From Chryseobacterium sp. ISL-6 (lineage in GTDB: Bacteria > Bacteroidota > Bacteroidia > Flavobacteriales > Weeksellaceae), in contig NZ_JAGGPT010000005.1 in the NCBI RefSeq assembly GCF_018613715.1, positions 1-64,000 on the forward strand: a stretch of 64,000 nucleotides of DNA, read 5' to 3'. Under the pieces are notes generated by a model, which saw only the letters and a program-made list of their open reading frames with translations, was not told the origin of the DNA and ran no database searches. Shown piece by piece: positions 18,655 to 27,921 of the stretch (positions within the stretch are counted from its first letter, which is position 1; each line of letters starts with the position of its first letter). The position numbers were made by a program, and so were the translations under genes.

Positions 18655-19182
18655 TTAATTTTTGTCTTTTAATTTTTTAAGCGCTTCCCATCTCGGGTCA
18701 CTTTCGTGTTCTTCTTCAACCTCTTCAATATCTTTAGGACTGAATTGATCAAGAATTTCTAAATCTTCATCGCTTACGTTTGGAGATACTTTTTTCATTG
18801 GTATGGAAAGCATCACATTCTCGTAAATCAACTGTGCTACATTGAAAGCGTGGTCTGTGCTTGGAATGGTAATAACGTTTTCATCACTATCATCATATTC
18901 TTCTCCAAACTTTACCAAAACTTTAATTTCATTCTCTATAGGATAGTCGAATTCTGCGTTTGTAATATCACAAACCAATTCTACAATTCCATTGATTTTT
19001 ATTTCAAATTCTAAAAAAGTGGTGTGCTTTTCTAGGAAAGCATCTACCGTAATTCTAGGATTTGTAAATTCCTGTTCAGTGTCAAATAATTGAAAGAACG
19101 ATTGATCTATCTCAAATTTGAACTGATGCTTGCCGTTTTTTAATCCGGAAAAGCTTACGTCATAGTTTCTTAACTTGTCCAT
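18655..19182 (-). CDS. DUF177 (YceD-type) protein
   Basis: The 175-residue cytoplasmic protein belongs to the DUF177/YceD family, which is almost always encoded beside rpmF and is linked to 23S rRNA accumulation in plants and bacteria. The opening MDKLRNYDVSFSGLKNGKH matches the Flavobacteriia form. The C-terminal acidic tail (DIEEVEEEHESDPRWEALKKL) is also typical. I use the ATG at 19182, not the one at 19197: the -7 promoter element overlaps the upstream ATG, so that ATG would not be in the mRNA. The transcript continues into rpmF. Confidence 0.93.
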   Translation of the reverse strand: MDKLRNYDVSFSGLKNGKHQFKFEIDQSFFQLFDTEQEFTNPRITVDAFLEKHTTFLEFEIKINGIVELVCDITNAEFDYPIENEIKVLVKFGEEYDDSDENVITIPSTDHAFNVAQLIYENVMLSIPMKKVSPNVSDEDLEILDQFSPKDIEEVEEEHESDPRWEALKKLKDKN

Positions 19183-19194
19183 AAAATGAGTGTG

Positions 19195-19225
19195 CAAAAA
19201 TATGCATTTTTTTTATAATTACAAA
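19195..19225 (-). promoter_or_regulatory. Promoter of the DUF177-rpmF operon
   Basis: On the reverse strand TTTG (19225-19222), 19 bases, TATTTTTG (19202-19195): a full consensus match. The predicted transcript starts about 8 bases before the ATG at 19182, which fixes that start. Confidence 0.8.
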
Positions 19226-19266
19226 TAAAATGTCAAACAAATTGTTTTAAAATGCGTTTGTTTTAT

Positions 19267-20358
19267 TTACGCTTCGTTTTCATCAGGCAAATCTTCGTCT
19301 ATTCCATTGTCTATAACCATTTTTCTTGGCTGCATTCTATTGCTCATTAGATCATTATATTCACTCCTGTTGTTGAAAATTTTAATTGCTGTAAAAATAG
19401 CCTCCGTAAAACTTTGCTCATCTGCAATGTTTTTTCCGGCAATATCATAAGCAACTCCGTGGTCAGGAGAGGTTCTTATAAACGGTAACCCAGCAGTATA
19501 ATTTACACCCTCTTCATAAGCTAATGTTTTGAATGGTGCCAATCCCTGATCATGATACATTGCCAAAACGGCATCGAAATTTTTGTATTTATTGGGCTGA
19601 AAGAAACTGTCTGCAGGAAATGGGCCAAAAGCTAAAATTCCATTGTCTGACAGTTCTTTTATAGCTGGTCCTATAATTTCTATTTCCTCGCTTCCAATAA
19701 CTCCGCCATCTCCTGAGTGAGGATTTAATCCTAACACAGCAATTTTAGGTTTCTGAATACAGAAATCCTCTATTAGAGTTTGGTTTAAAGCTTTGATCTG
19801 CTTTTTGATTTTCTCTTTGGATATGTTTTCTGCTACCTTGGCAATAGGGATGTGATGGGTAGAAACGGCTACTTTTAAATCATCAGTTACTAGAAACATT
19901 AGCCCTTTTTTATTGAATTTCTCTTCAAAATATCCGGTATGACCTGCGTGCTTGAAGCCCATTTTTACCATTTCATCTTTATTGATGGGAGCAGTAACAA
20001 GAACATCGATTTCTCCTTTTATCAAAGCTTCAGTAGCAGCTTCCAGAGAAGCAATTGCCATTTGGGTAGACTCTTCCGTTGGAACACCTAATTCTACATT
20101 GGAGTTGTCTTTTGCAAGGTTTACCATATTTAGCTTTCCGCCTTGCGCTTGTGAAGCTTCATTAATATAATTGAAATTAAGATTCAGTTTAAAAATATTT
20201 TTCTGATAAGTAAAAAGTTTTCCTGATCCGAAAATTATCGGAGTAAAAAAATCTGTAATTGTTTTGTCTTTCAAAGACTTCATGATGATTTCAGGGCCGA
20301 TACCATTGAAATCACCTATTGAAATTCCTACTCGTACTTTATAGTTTTTTGGACTCAT
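19267..20358 (-). CDS. pdxA: 4-hydroxythreonine-4-phosphate dehydrogenase
   Basis: PdxA oxidises 4-phosphohydroxy-threonine in the DXP-dependent route to pyridoxal phosphate. The 363-residue protein has RVGISIGDFNGIGPEIIMKSL at the start and the metal-binding histidines in KHAGHTGYF and MYHDQGLAPFKTLAYEEGVNY. FIRTSPDHGVAYDIAGK near the C-terminus is the third metal/substrate segment. It is divergent from ribE; the ribE promoter box lies immediately upstream of the pdxA start. The gene is followed on the same strand by DUF177, which has its own promoter. Confidence 0.96.
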   Translation of the reverse strand: MSPKNYKVRVGISIGDFNGIGPEIIMKSLKDKTITDFFTPIIFGSGKLFTYQKNIFKLNLNFNYINEASQAQGGKLNMVNLAKDNSNVELGVPTEESTQMAIASLEAATEALIKGEIDVLVTAPINKDEMVKMGFKHAGHTGYFEEKFNKKGLMFLVTDDLKVAVSTHHIPIAKVAENISKEKIKKQIKALNQTLIEDFCIQKPKIAVLGLNPHSGDGGVIGSEEIEIIGPAIKELSDNGILAFGPFPADSFFQPNKYKNFDAVLAMYHDQGLAPFKTLAYEEGVNYTAGLPFIRTSPDHGVAYDIAGKNIADEQSFTEAIFTAIKIFNNRSEYNDLMSNRMQPRKMVIDNGIDEDLPDENEA

Positions 20359-20364
20359 TTTGAT

Positions 20365-20372
20365 TATCTTTG
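20365..20372 (+). promoter_or_regulatory. -7 box of ribE promoter
   Basis: TATCTTTG, 35 bases before the ribE ATG at 20408. It lies inside the frame that would extend ribE upstream, which supports the shorter start. Confidence 0.55.
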
Positions 20373-20407
20373 AAGATTATAATTTTACAAATTTAGCAAA
20401 AAATAAT

Positions 20408-21004
20408 ATGTTCACAGGAATTATTGAAGCAGTTGGGGTTATTGAGAAAATTGAGGAAAAAGGAAGTAATATTGATTTTACTTTAACCTGTCCCTTTACC
20501 AATGAATTGAAAATAGATCAGAGTCTGGCTCATAACGGTTGTTGTCTAACGGTTGTTGATATTAAAGATGACCAATATGTTGTAACAGCGATTAATGAAA
20601 CATTAGAAAAAACGAATCTCGGAAATTGGAACGTTGGAACAGTTGTGAACCTGGAGCGCTGTATGAAGATGGACGGAAGACTGGATGGGCATATTGTTCA
20701 GGGGCATGTCGATAAAACGGGAGAGGTTGCAGGAATTGAAAATAAAGACGGAAGTTATTTTATTACCATTAAATATGACAATGAAGGAGGTTTTGTAACT
20801 GTTCCTCAGGGTTCAATTACCATGAATGGAATAAGTTTAACAGTAGCAAAAAGTGAAGATTCTCAATTTTCGGTAGCCATTATTCCTTATACCTGGGAGT
20901 TTACCAATATGCAACATTTAAAAATTGGAGACAAAGTAAATCTGGAATTTGATATAATTGGTAAGTATATTGCTAGGTTAATTAATAAACAGAATGGCAA
21001 TTAA
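20408..21004 (+). CDS. ribE: Riboflavin synthase, alpha chain
   Basis: This enzyme dismutates two 6,7-dimethyl-8-ribityllumazine molecules into riboflavin plus a pyrimidine product. The 198-residue protein starts with the invariant MFTGIIEAVG. It has two tandem lumazine-binding barrels, about residues 1-95 and 96-190, each with a 'G-C-L-T-V'/'G-I-S-L-T-V' strand (HNGCCLTVV; MNGISLTVA). The frame is open 16 codons upstream, but the -7 box there and the conserved MFTG start argue for 20408. Its 3' end overlaps the histidine kinase gene by 11 bases. Confidence 0.96.
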   Translation: MFTGIIEAVGVIEKIEEKGSNIDFTLTCPFTNELKIDQSLAHNGCCLTVVDIKDDQYVVTAINETLEKTNLGNWNVGTVVNLERCMKMDGRLDGHIVQGHVDKTGEVAGIENKDGSYFITIKYDNEGGFVTVPQGSITMNGISLTVAKSEDSQFSVAIIPYTWEFTNMQHLKIGDKVNLEFDIIGKYIARLINKQNGN

Positions 21005-22448
21005 TAAGTACAAAGGATATAGCTTGAGAAATCGTGTGTTTTTCGGTTTCTTGTTGGTATGTCTTTTAAGTGTAGTTGCTTCATCTCTTGTTCCTTATTT
21101 TGTTTTAAGAAGCAATTCATTACAGCAAAGTAAGATAGACATGCAGGAAAAAACCAGTGCTGTAATGAGATTTCTGGATTATGCTGTAAGTCGTACTATT
21201 CTTGAGACAAAAGATCTTCCACAAGTTTTAGGAAATAAGATTTTCGAAATTGCAGATATTAATCAACATGATATTGTTATTTACGATTTAAAAGGTCATT
21301 ATCTGCTTTCAAATAAAGATGAGGGATTGATCTCACAAAAGTCAATTCCGGTAGATATTGTTAATCGAATACTGACAACTGATGCCAGAGTGGATATCAG
21401 GGGTTATGATCAGGCTAAAGATGCGGTATTTACTTCCTCTTATATGGTTTTAAAAAACAATGTTTTGGAGCCAATAGGGATCGTATATATTCCGCTTTAT
21501 CATAATGAATCATCTTATCTGGAGGTGCTTCATAAGTATGTTAAATATATCCTTTTAGTTGACTTTTTCCTTATCATATTTAGTATATGGATCAGTTGGG
21601 TAACATCAAACAGTTTAGCAAAAAATATTACTAAATTTTCTGATATGATTACCCGGATTACTTTGTTTGAGAACGAAATGCGTCCGATCAGATATTATAA
21701 GAATGATGAATTGAATGCCTTAGCAAGAGCTTATAACAGGATGATCCTTCAGATTCAGGATCAAAAAGAAAGGCTTCGTTTCAAAGCATCTGAGGAAGCA
21801 TGGAGAGAAATGGCAAAGCAGGTCGCTCATGAAGTGAAAAATCCTTTGACTCCTATGAAACTTACCATTCAGAATTTTGAAAGGAAATTCGATCCACAGG
21901 ATCCCAATGTTACGGAGAGGGTGAAATTGATGAGTAAGACGATGGTAGATCAGATCGATTTAATTGCTACTGTTGCTTCAGCATTTTCAGAATTTGCAAA
22001 GCTTCCTGAAAAAAACAATGAGACAATTAACCTTAATGCAGAAATAGCGGATATTCTTCGGGTTTTCAGCGATGACAGTGTTTTCGTTCATACGAACAAA
22101 TCCAATATTATGATTAATATGGATAAGATTTATCTTTCAAGAATCATTACAAACCTTGTTACCAATGCGAAACAGGCTCAAAGTGATGATAGGAAATTAA
22201 TCATTAATGTCGATATAGAACAGCATCAAAGAAGGGTAATGATTTCTGTACAGGATAATGGGGTAGGTATTCCTGATAATATGTATGAAAGAATATTTGA
22301 GCCTAATTTCACTTCAAAAAATAGTGGAATGGGATTAGGGTTATCAATGGTAAGAAAAATGGTAGAAGATTATAAAGGTGAGATTTCTGTGAAATCGGAA
22401 GTTGATAAAGGTTCTACATTTACGATCACACTCCCCACTAACTTATAG
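20994..22448 (+). CDS. NtrY-like sensor histidine kinase
   Basis: The 484-residue membrane kinase has a TM helix at about 15-36, a periplasmic sensor of about 145 residues and a second TM at about 184-204. A HAMP-like linker (SNSLAKNITKFSDMITRI) and a HisKA dimerisation helix follow, with phospho-acceptor H279 in VAHEVKNPLTPMKL. The HATPase has DNGVGIPDNMYERIFEPNFT and GMGLGLSMV. The 'HEVKNPLTPMKL' box is that of NtrY-type kinases. No response regulator is next to it, so its partner is elsewhere. It overlaps ribE at the 5' end and the methyltransferase gene at the 3' end (TAGTG). Confidence 0.92.
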   Translation: MAINKYKGYSLRNRVFFGFLLVCLLSVVASSLVPYFVLRSNSLQQSKIDMQEKTSAVMRFLDYAVSRTILETKDLPQVLGNKIFEIADINQHDIVIYDLKGHYLLSNKDEGLISQKSIPVDIVNRILTTDARVDIRGYDQAKDAVFTSSYMVLKNNVLEPIGIVYIPLYHNESSYLEVLHKYVKYILLVDFFLIIFSIWISWVTSNSLAKNITKFSDMITRITLFENEMRPIRYYKNDELNALARAYNRMILQIQDQKERLRFKASEEAWREMAKQVAHEVKNPLTPMKLTIQNFERKFDPQDPNVTERVKLMSKTMVDQIDLIATVASAFSEFAKLPEKNNETINLNAEIADILRVFSDDSVFVHTNKSNIMINMDKIYLSRIITNLVTNAKQAQSDDRKLIINVDIEQHQRRVMISVQDNGVGIPDNMYERIFEPNFTSKNSGMGLGLSMVRKMVEDYKGEISVKSEVDKGSTFTITLPTNL

Positions 22449-23143
22449 TGAAACCTTTTAAGTTTAAACAATTTGATATTCATCAATCCCCGGAGGTTTT
22501 CCGTGTTGGGACGGATGGTGTTTTGCTCGGAGCTCTAGCCTATGTAACAGGTGTACGAAAAGTGCTGGAAGTGGGTACAGGGACTGGTTTAATATCATTA
22601 ATGCTTGCTCAGAGGAACTCCGATGCCGAATTTTTAGGATTAGATATTCAGGATGTGGCTGTAAACCTAACTAAAACTAATTTTGAAAATTCTATTTTTA
22701 GAGCAAGATTAAAAAATACCCTTCAGGATTTTAAAACTTTCGAAACCAATGAAAAATTTGATCTGATTGTTTCTAACCCACCTTATTTTGAAGAGTCTAA
22801 TTCTGCTAAAGATAAAGTTGCCCGACAAACTGTTGAGTTAAATTTTAAGCAACTGATTTCAAAAGCTTTTTCATTGCTTTCTGAAAATGGAATTTTCTCC
22901 GTAATTATTCCTGTTGAGGCCGGAAATGATTTTATGAAGATTTCTGAAGATCATCATTTGTTTTTAAAAAGGAGAATTGATATTAAAGGAATAGAAAATT
23001 CAAAGACTAAGAGATTAATCTTAGAATTTTCTTTGAATCAAAGTAATATTGAAGAAGTTGATTTTGTGATAGAAAAAAGTCCGAGAAAATACTCGGACCA
23101 ATATCTGGAACTCACAAAAGAGTTTCATATTTTTAGTAAATAA
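22448..23143 (+). CDS. tRNA1(Val) adenine-N6 methyltransferase-like protein
   Basis: The 231-residue class I SAM-dependent methyltransferase resembles TrmN6/YfiC, which methylates A37 of tRNA-Val. The N-terminus FKFKQFDIHQSPEVFRVGTDGVLLGAL matches the YfiC family. SAM motif I is LEVGTGTGLISLML, and the catalytic NPPY motif is in LIVSNPPYFEES. The start is a GTG that overlaps the kinase stop by one base, so translation is coupled. Target base assigned by family only. Confidence 0.87.
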   Translation: MKPFKFKQFDIHQSPEVFRVGTDGVLLGALAYVTGVRKVLEVGTGTGLISLMLAQRNSDAEFLGLDIQDVAVNLTKTNFENSIFRARLKNTLQDFKTFETNEKFDLIVSNPPYFEESNSAKDKVARQTVELNFKQLISKAFSLLSENGIFSVIIPVEAGNDFMKISEDHHLFLKRRIDIKGIENSKTKRLILEFSLNQSNIEEVDFVIEKSPRKYSDQYLELTKEFHIFSK

Positions 23144-23854
23144 TTATTCAAATAATTCTGTAGTATCCAATACTGATACTTTTCCATCTTCACATCTGAT
23201 AGCTTCCCCCGGGAAATTTTGAATCATATGGTAATCATGGGTTGCCATTACTACTGCAGCTCCGTTTTCCAAAGCAACCTGCTTTAGAAGGGTCATGATT
23301 TCATTTGAAGTTTCAGGATCTAAATTTCCAGTTGGCTCATCCGCTAAAATAAGATCAGGATGATTTAATAAAGCTCTTGCAATCGCTATACGTTGTTGCT
23401 CTCCTCCGGAAAGTTCGTGTGGCATTTTATGCTTTTTGCTTTTCATGTTTACGCTTCCCAGAACTTCATTGATGCGATCCTCCATCTTTATCTTATCACT
23501 CCATCCGGTAGCTTCAAGGACGAATTTTAAATTCTTTTCTACGGTTCTGTCTGAAAGCAATTGGAAATCCTGGAAAACAATTCCTAATTTTCTTCTTAGA
23601 TTAGGAATGTCAGAGGTTCTCATTTTAGCAAGATCAAAACCTACTACATCTCCATGTCCTGATGCTAAAGGAATATGTCCATACAGTGTTTTCAAAAGAG
23701 AGCTTTTTCCTGATCCCGTTTTTCCAATAAGATAACAGAATCTTCCTTTCTTAATGTTTAGATTAACGTCGGAAAGTACAGTGAAGCTTTTTTGGGCAAT
23801 TTTTGCGTGCTGCAAAGTTATAATGCTATCTCCTATGATATTTGTATGTGGCAT
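23144..23854 (-). CDS. ftsE: FtsE-like ABC transporter ATP-binding protein
   Basis: The 236-residue ATPase has Walker A GKTGSGKSSLLK, signature LSGGEQQRIAIARALLNHP and Walker B LILADEPTGNLDPETS. Overall it matches FtsE, which with FtsX couples ATP hydrolysis to cell-wall hydrolase activation at the septum. ftsX is not adjacent here. Lol-type and macrolide-export ATPases look similar; the short length and the YGHIPLASGHGDVVGFDL segment favour FtsE. It is convergent with the methyltransferase gene with almost no spacing. Confidence 0.85.
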   Translation of the reverse strand: MPHTNIIGDSIITLQHAKIAQKSFTVLSDVNLNIKKGRFCYLIGKTGSGKSSLLKTLYGHIPLASGHGDVVGFDLAKMRTSDIPNLRRKLGIVFQDFQLLSDRTVEKNLKFVLEATGWSDKIKMEDRINEVLGSVNMKSKKHKMPHELSGGEQQRIAIARALLNHPDLILADEPTGNLDPETSNEIMTLLKQVALENGAAVVMATHDYHMIQNFPGEAIRCEDGKVSVLDTTELFE

Positions 23855-23954
23855 AATTCAATTTTAAAAGGGCTATTTCTAAAGAAAATCTTTTCAGATT
23901 TTAAAAATAGAAAAAAGAAACCTAAAGAACCTAAATTTTAGTAAATTTTAACAA

Positions 23955-23987
23955 CAAAAAATGCCTGAAAAACTTCTTTTCAAGCAT
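23955..23987 (-). terminator. Terminator of rpmH
   Basis: On the reverse strand, stem ATGCTTGAAAA / TTTTCAGGCAT (one G-T pair) is followed by TTTTTTGTTG, 25 bases after the rpmH stop. Confidence 0.8.
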
Positions 23988-24011
23988 GATTTGTATATGA
24001 TAATTTTGAGA

Positions 24012-24170
24012 TTATCTCTTAGCGCGTGCAGCACTGATCGTTAAACTCTTTCTGCCTTTAGCTCTTCTTGCAGCCAAAACTCTTCTACCGTTTGGCGTTG
24101 ACATTCTTTCTCTGAAACCGTGTTTGTTTCTTCTTTTTCTTTCTGATGGCTGGAATGTTCTTTTACTCAT
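24012..24170 (-). CDS. rpmH: 50S ribosomal protein L34
   Basis: This 52-residue, strongly basic protein is shorter than common ORF cut-offs. It begins [19 protein letters not shown] and ends in [20 protein letters not shown], the standard L34 layout ([30 protein letters not shown]). It stands alone between ftsE and the DHH gene, with its own -7 box upstream and a terminator downstream. The classical rpmH-rnpA neighbourhood is not conserved here. Confidence 0.98.
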   Translation of the reverse strand: MSKRTFQPSERKRRNKHGFRERMSTPNGRRVLAARRAKGRKSLTISAARAKR

Positions 24171-24214
24171 TACTATATATTTAAATCGTAATTATCTATT
24201 TATTTTTCAGGTTG

Positions 24215-24222
24215 CAAAGATA
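24215..24222 (-). promoter_or_regulatory. -7 box of rpmH promoter
   Basis: Reverse strand reads TATCTTTG, 44 bases before the rpmH start. Confidence 0.6.
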
Positions 24223-24364
24223 TATATTTTTTTAGAAGTTACAAATTTATATTACTTTTTTTTGAAATAATTTCAAATGTTTTTTGTGTCATATTAATAT
24301 GGTTGATTGTAAATAGAGCATCTATGTTGCTTAAATTAATGCTTAATGATTTATTTAAAAGCTC

Positions 24365-24372
24365 TATCTTTG
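24365..24372 (+). promoter_or_regulatory. -7 box of the DHH phosphoesterase gene
   Basis: TATCTTTG, 26 bases before the ATG at 24399. It lies inside the longer open frame that begins at a TTG at 24303, so that frame start is not real. Confidence 0.6.
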
Positions 24373-24398
24373 GAGACTCAAATTTAAAGAACATAAAG

Positions 24399-25403
24399 AT
24401 GTTTACACCAGCGGAACTTTTAGAAATTAATACACTACTTACTCCTGAAAATAAAATAGTTATTCTTACCCATTATAATCCTGATGGTGATGCTATCGGT
24501 TCCAGTTTAGGTTTAAAACATTATTTGAATGCTAAAGGAATTGTAGCTGAAGTGCTTGTGCCAAATGATTTTCCTAAGTTTCTGAAATGGATGCCTGAGG
24601 CGAGGAAAAATATTGTCGCTGAATATAAGAGAAAGATTGCTTTTGATCTGATTAATGAGGCTGATGTAATTTTCTGTTTGGATTTCAATTCACCTTCAAG
24701 AATTGGAATTTTAGGAGATTGGCTTGTGAAATCTACTGCAAAAAAAATCCTTATCGACCATCATCAGCAGCCTGAAGCATTTGATTATGTGTATTCTGAT
24801 ACGATTATTCCTGCCACTTCACAAATGATCTATCATTTCATTGAAGCAATGGGTGATGAAGATTTAGTGAATAAAGATATTGCAGAATGTCTTTATACCG
24901 GAATTATGACAGATACCGGAGGATTTCGTTTTCGTTCCACGAGTGCTACAACGCACCGTATTATTGCTAATCTAATTGAAAAGGGTGCTGATCCTTCTGT
25001 TATTACTTCTAATACCTGGGATACCAACACTGTCTCCCGATTACACTTACTTGCTTTAATTCTGGGAAGGATAGAAGTGGTAAATGATGGCACAGTAGCG
25101 GTTTTGTATCTGACAAGAAAAGAGCTTCAGGAATATGGTTTCCAAAAAGGAGATACTGAAGGTTTTGTTAATTATGGACTAAGTATCGTTGGCGTTAAAA
25201 TGTCTGCATTTTTTATGGAAGATTTGTACGAGGATTTCATAAAAATATCTTTCCGAAGTAAAGATGATGTGGATGTGAATCAGTTTTCAAGAAAGTATTT
25301 CAATGGCGGTGGTCATATCAATGCGGCAGGTGGAAAATCAAATGAATCTTTACCTGATACCCTCGAGACCTTTAAAACCAGAGTGGCAGAAGAGAATTTG
25401 TAA
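24399..25403 (+). CDS. DHH-family phosphoesterase (NrnA-like oligoribonuclease / pAp phosphatase)
   Basis: The 334-residue cytoplasmic protein has an N-terminal DHH domain and a C-terminal DHHA1 domain. Metal ligands appear in THYNPDGDAIGS (about 24-35), IFCLDFNS, and the name-giving DHH at 120-122 (ILIDHHQQP). The C-terminal FNGGGHINAAGG is the DHHA1 substrate loop. NrnA-like enzymes degrade short RNAs and 3'-phosphoadenosine 5'-phosphate. I reject the upstream start because the promoter box lies within it. The gene is monocistronic. Confidence 0.92.
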   Translation: MFTPAELLEINTLLTPENKIVILTHYNPDGDAIGSSLGLKHYLNAKGIVAEVLVPNDFPKFLKWMPEARKNIVAEYKRKIAFDLINEADVIFCLDFNSPSRIGILGDWLVKSTAKKILIDHHQQPEAFDYVYSDTIIPATSQMIYHFIEAMGDEDLVNKDIAECLYTGIMTDTGGFRFRSTSATTHRIIANLIEKGADPSVITSNTWDTNTVSRLHLLALILGRIEVVNDGTVAVLYLTRKELQEYGFQKGDTEGFVNYGLSIVGVKMSAFFMEDLYEDFIKISFRSKDDVDVNQFSRKYFNGGGHINAAGGKSNESLPDTLETFKTRVAEENL

Positions 25404-25454
25404 GAAGGTAAAATCGTTTAGATTTAAGAAGTCATAAAGAGAGAAAAATGGTTT

Positions 25455-26246
25455 TTAAATTTTTGTATACCCCTTGCTCTCCAATTCTTTACAGGTGTAT
25501 TCGTAGACCTGTTGGAACATTTCATCCAGATTTTTCTTGTGGAATAAACTAAATTTTGTCATTTTCGGCGGATCTAAGAAGATATCGCAGGAACTCACTT
25601 TAGAATAAACAGATTTTGCAATTGCTAAATGCAAAATTCTATCAAACTCTTTCATTAAACTCATTTTTTTTAATTCATCATAACTGATCGAATTAACATG
25701 AGATGCAATTAAGAAATCACATTTATCAATAATAGGTTCAATAGGTAAGTTATCTAAAACGCCACCATCTACATATATTTTTTCACCCATTCTTACAGGA
25801 GGAAGAACAAAAGGAACACTGGAAGAGGCTAACAGAGGTTGAAATAGTGGGCCTTCCGAGAAGAAATCTACAATTCCATGTGTCATTTCTGTTGCAGCAA
25901 CATAGACAGGGATTTTTAAAATCTTGAAATCATCTTCGGGAAAGTAATCAGTAAGGAGTTTTAAAATAAAATTTGAGCTGAAAATCCCATTTTTAGAAAG
26001 CTTTAAATAGGATCTTGAAAAAAAAGTTGTATTCTTTACGATTTCCATCATTTCATCGGGCGTTTTCCCGAAAGAATAGAATGCTCCAACAATAGAACCT
26101 GCACTGGTTCCTGAAATAATTTGAGGTTTTAAATTATATTCTTCTAATGCTTTTAAAACGGCAATATGAGCTATTCCGCGCATGCCTCCGCCAGAAAGTG
26201 TCAAGCCGATAATGGGGTCCTTTTTTTTGGAAGAGAATAAACTCAT
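25455..26246 (-). CDS. Patatin-like phospholipase
   Basis: The 263-residue lipid acyl hydrolase has a Ser-Asp dyad. It shows the oxyanion loop LTLSGGGMRGIAH, the nucleophile elbow GTSAG at 46-50 (S48) and the catalytic aspartate in YVDGGVLDNLPIEP. There is no signal peptide, so it is probably cytoplasmic, like other short RssA-type patatins. It is the last gene of a reverse-strand group with a lipoprotein, a hydrolase and another lipoprotein. Substrate unknown. Confidence 0.92.
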   Translation of the reverse strand: MSLFSSKKKDPIIGLTLSGGGMRGIAHIAVLKALEEYNLKPQIISGTSAGSIVGAFYSFGKTPDEMMEIVKNTTFFSRSYLKLSKNGIFSSNFILKLLTDYFPEDDFKILKIPVYVAATEMTHGIVDFFSEGPLFQPLLASSSVPFVLPPVRMGEKIYVDGGVLDNLPIEPIIDKCDFLIASHVNSISYDELKKMSLMKEFDRILHLAIAKSVYSKVSSCDIFLDPPKMTKFSLFHKKNLDEMFQQVYEYTCKELESKGYTKI

Positions 26247-26295
26247 TGAGGAAATTAATCTTTACTAAGATACAAGAAATTTTAATAAATCTGAA

Positions 26296-27117
26296 CTAAG
26301 GTTCATCGCATTCTGAATCAACTTTTATGAAGAGAGAATTAAATTGATCACTCATTTTTTCATCATAGTTGGGTCTTTCAATTTTATTATTAGCACAGTT
26401 TCCCCATCCAAAAACAATCAGATCTATAATTGCATAATCTTTTTTATCAACAGAGTTGAGGCGGTTTTCAAATTCATTCATGATGTTTTCCGGATTGCCA
26501 TTTCTTTTGCTCATTTCTAATCTCAGCTTCCGCCACTCTTCAACCATTTGAGTGTCATCTGAGATCAGTGCTTTTGCAAAATGGGTGCAGTCCTGAAATT
26601 TTTTGCTATTAAGTAAAACGGATGGGTCAGAATAGGCTATGATCTGGATTTTTTGCCTTTCATAATCTTGGAGCAGTTCCTGATATTTTTGTTTCTTCAC
26701 ATTTTGCCAAAAGGGAATGTTTACAATTTTCAGGTTTTCAATTAGCTTTTTCTTCTCGATGAATTCTTTCTCCAATTTTTGCAATATATGATCTTTATCT
26801 CTTCTTGTTTCCCGGAGAGCTTCAAGCCCAAAAACGTGCGGTGAATCTAGTAATAAGCCGTTAAGTTCAAAATATAATTTGTAGGTTCCTGTCAGTTCTT
26901 CCTTCGTGTACTTGGTCTCATCATAATACCCTTTATTATCACATAGCTCAGTGGTGAAAGTAAAGATGCCAGGTTTATTTTCTGGTGTTTTTATACTGTC
27001 CTTTTTGGTGTTTTCAGTTAATTGAATTGAATCCTTTGGAATACTCTTCGCTTCTGCAGTTTCTTTTTTGCAGTTGAGAAATACAATAAAGATGAATGAG
27101 AATATCCAGATTTTCAT
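26296..27117 (-). CDS. Putative lipoprotein of unknown function
   Basis: The 273-residue protein has a lipoprotein signal (IFIVFLNCKKE, lipid Cys at 16) and a short Lys/Thr-rich linker. The domain is highly charged, rich in Lys and Glu, with conserved-looking segments such as FTTELCDNKGYYDE, and ends in VDSECDEP. Helix-rich regions with heptad-like spacing occur at about 105-160. I do not recognise a family. It lies ten bases after the alpha/beta hydrolase gene, in the same operon. It is likely anchored in the outer or inner membrane. Confidence 0.75.
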   Translation of the reverse strand: MKIWIFSFIFIVFLNCKKETAEAKSIPKDSIQLTENTKKDSIKTPENKPGIFTFTTELCDNKGYYDETKYTKEELTGTYKLYFELNGLLLDSPHVFGLEALRETRRDKDHILQKLEKEFIEKKKLIENLKIVNIPFWQNVKKQKYQELLQDYERQKIQIIAYSDPSVLLNSKKFQDCTHFAKALISDDTQMVEEWRKLRLEMSKRNGNPENIMNEFENRLNSVDKKDYAIIDLIVFGWGNCANNKIERPNYDEKMSDQFNSLFIKVDSECDEP

Positions 27118-27127
27118 ATACTAAATT

Positions 27128-27910
27128 TTATAAAACTAAATTTTTCGGCATATTATGAAGCAGCTCAGTGTTGATAATTTCGGCACAAATACTTGGTTTT
27201 TCCCAGTGTCCGTTATGTCCGCAATCTAAAACGTAAGATTTTATATTTGTTCTGTCAGGAAGATTGCTAATGGTGGTTTCTGTTTTTACCGCATTGTCAT
27301 GTTTTCCTGACAGAACCAGAATTTTCGCTTCGAGATTTTCTATGACGTGTTTTTTATCTGTTCGTGCAACCATACCTTTTACACATGCTAAAGCCCCAAG
27401 GTTATTGGTAGAAAGGGCAACCTCTAAAGCTGTTTCTATTTTTCCTTCAAGCGTATCTCTTTCATTTGGATTGAATAAATTGGGGATTCCCGCTCTGGCA
27501 TAATTTGGAAATGCTTCCTGAATAATTCGGTAACTTTTTATACGTTGTTTTTTCTTTTCCTCATCGTCAGCAAAGTAGGTGGAGAAAAATAAAGTTAAAC
27601 TTTTTAGTGATTCGGGGTATTTTTCAGCAAATGCTAATGAAGTATAACCTCCCATGGAGTGTCCTAATAAATGAACTTTGTCAAGTTTTTGATCAACTAA
27701 GACTTTTTTTACTTCTTCAGCCATAAGTTCCATGGTATGAACATCGGCTAAAATTTCAGATTTCCCATGACCAGGCAGATCTATTTTTAGAAGAGTGAAG
27801 TTTTTTGATAGATGAGACTCAACATCACTCCAAATGGAAAGATTTTCCATAAAGCCATGAAGTAAAACTAATGTCTCTTTTCCATTTCCTGTTTTCTCAA
27901 AGTTTAGCAT
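27128..27910 (-). CDS. Alpha/beta hydrolase
   Basis: The 260-residue serine hydrolase has LVLLHGFMENLSIW (oxyanion side), the nucleophile elbow GHSMGG at 83-88 (S85), and a C-terminal LDCGHNGHWEKP that supplies the catalytic histidine. There is no signal peptide, so it is cytoplasmic. The cap region is short. The closest general type is YbfF/MhpC-like esterases; substrate cannot be told. It follows a small lipoprotein gene by 11 bases in a four-gene reverse-strand operon. Confidence 0.9.
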   Translation of the reverse strand: MLNFEKTGNGKETLVLLHGFMENLSIWSDVESHLSKNFTLLKIDLPGHGKSEILADVHTMELMAEEVKKVLVDQKLDKVHLLGHSMGGYTSLAFAEKYPESLKSLTLFFSTYFADDEEKKKQRIKSYRIIQEAFPNYARAGIPNLFNPNERDTLEGKIETALEVALSTNNLGALACVKGMVARTDKKHVIENLEAKILVLSGKHDNAVKTETTISNLPDRTNIKSYVLDCGHNGHWEKPSICAEIINTELLHNMPKNLVL

Positions 27911-27921
27911 GCGTTCAAAAA

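Noticed and set aside
24303-24398. 32-codon upstream extension of the DHH phosphoesterase
   Set aside because: It would start at a TTG, and the -7 promoter box lies inside it; the ATG at 24399 fits the family start.
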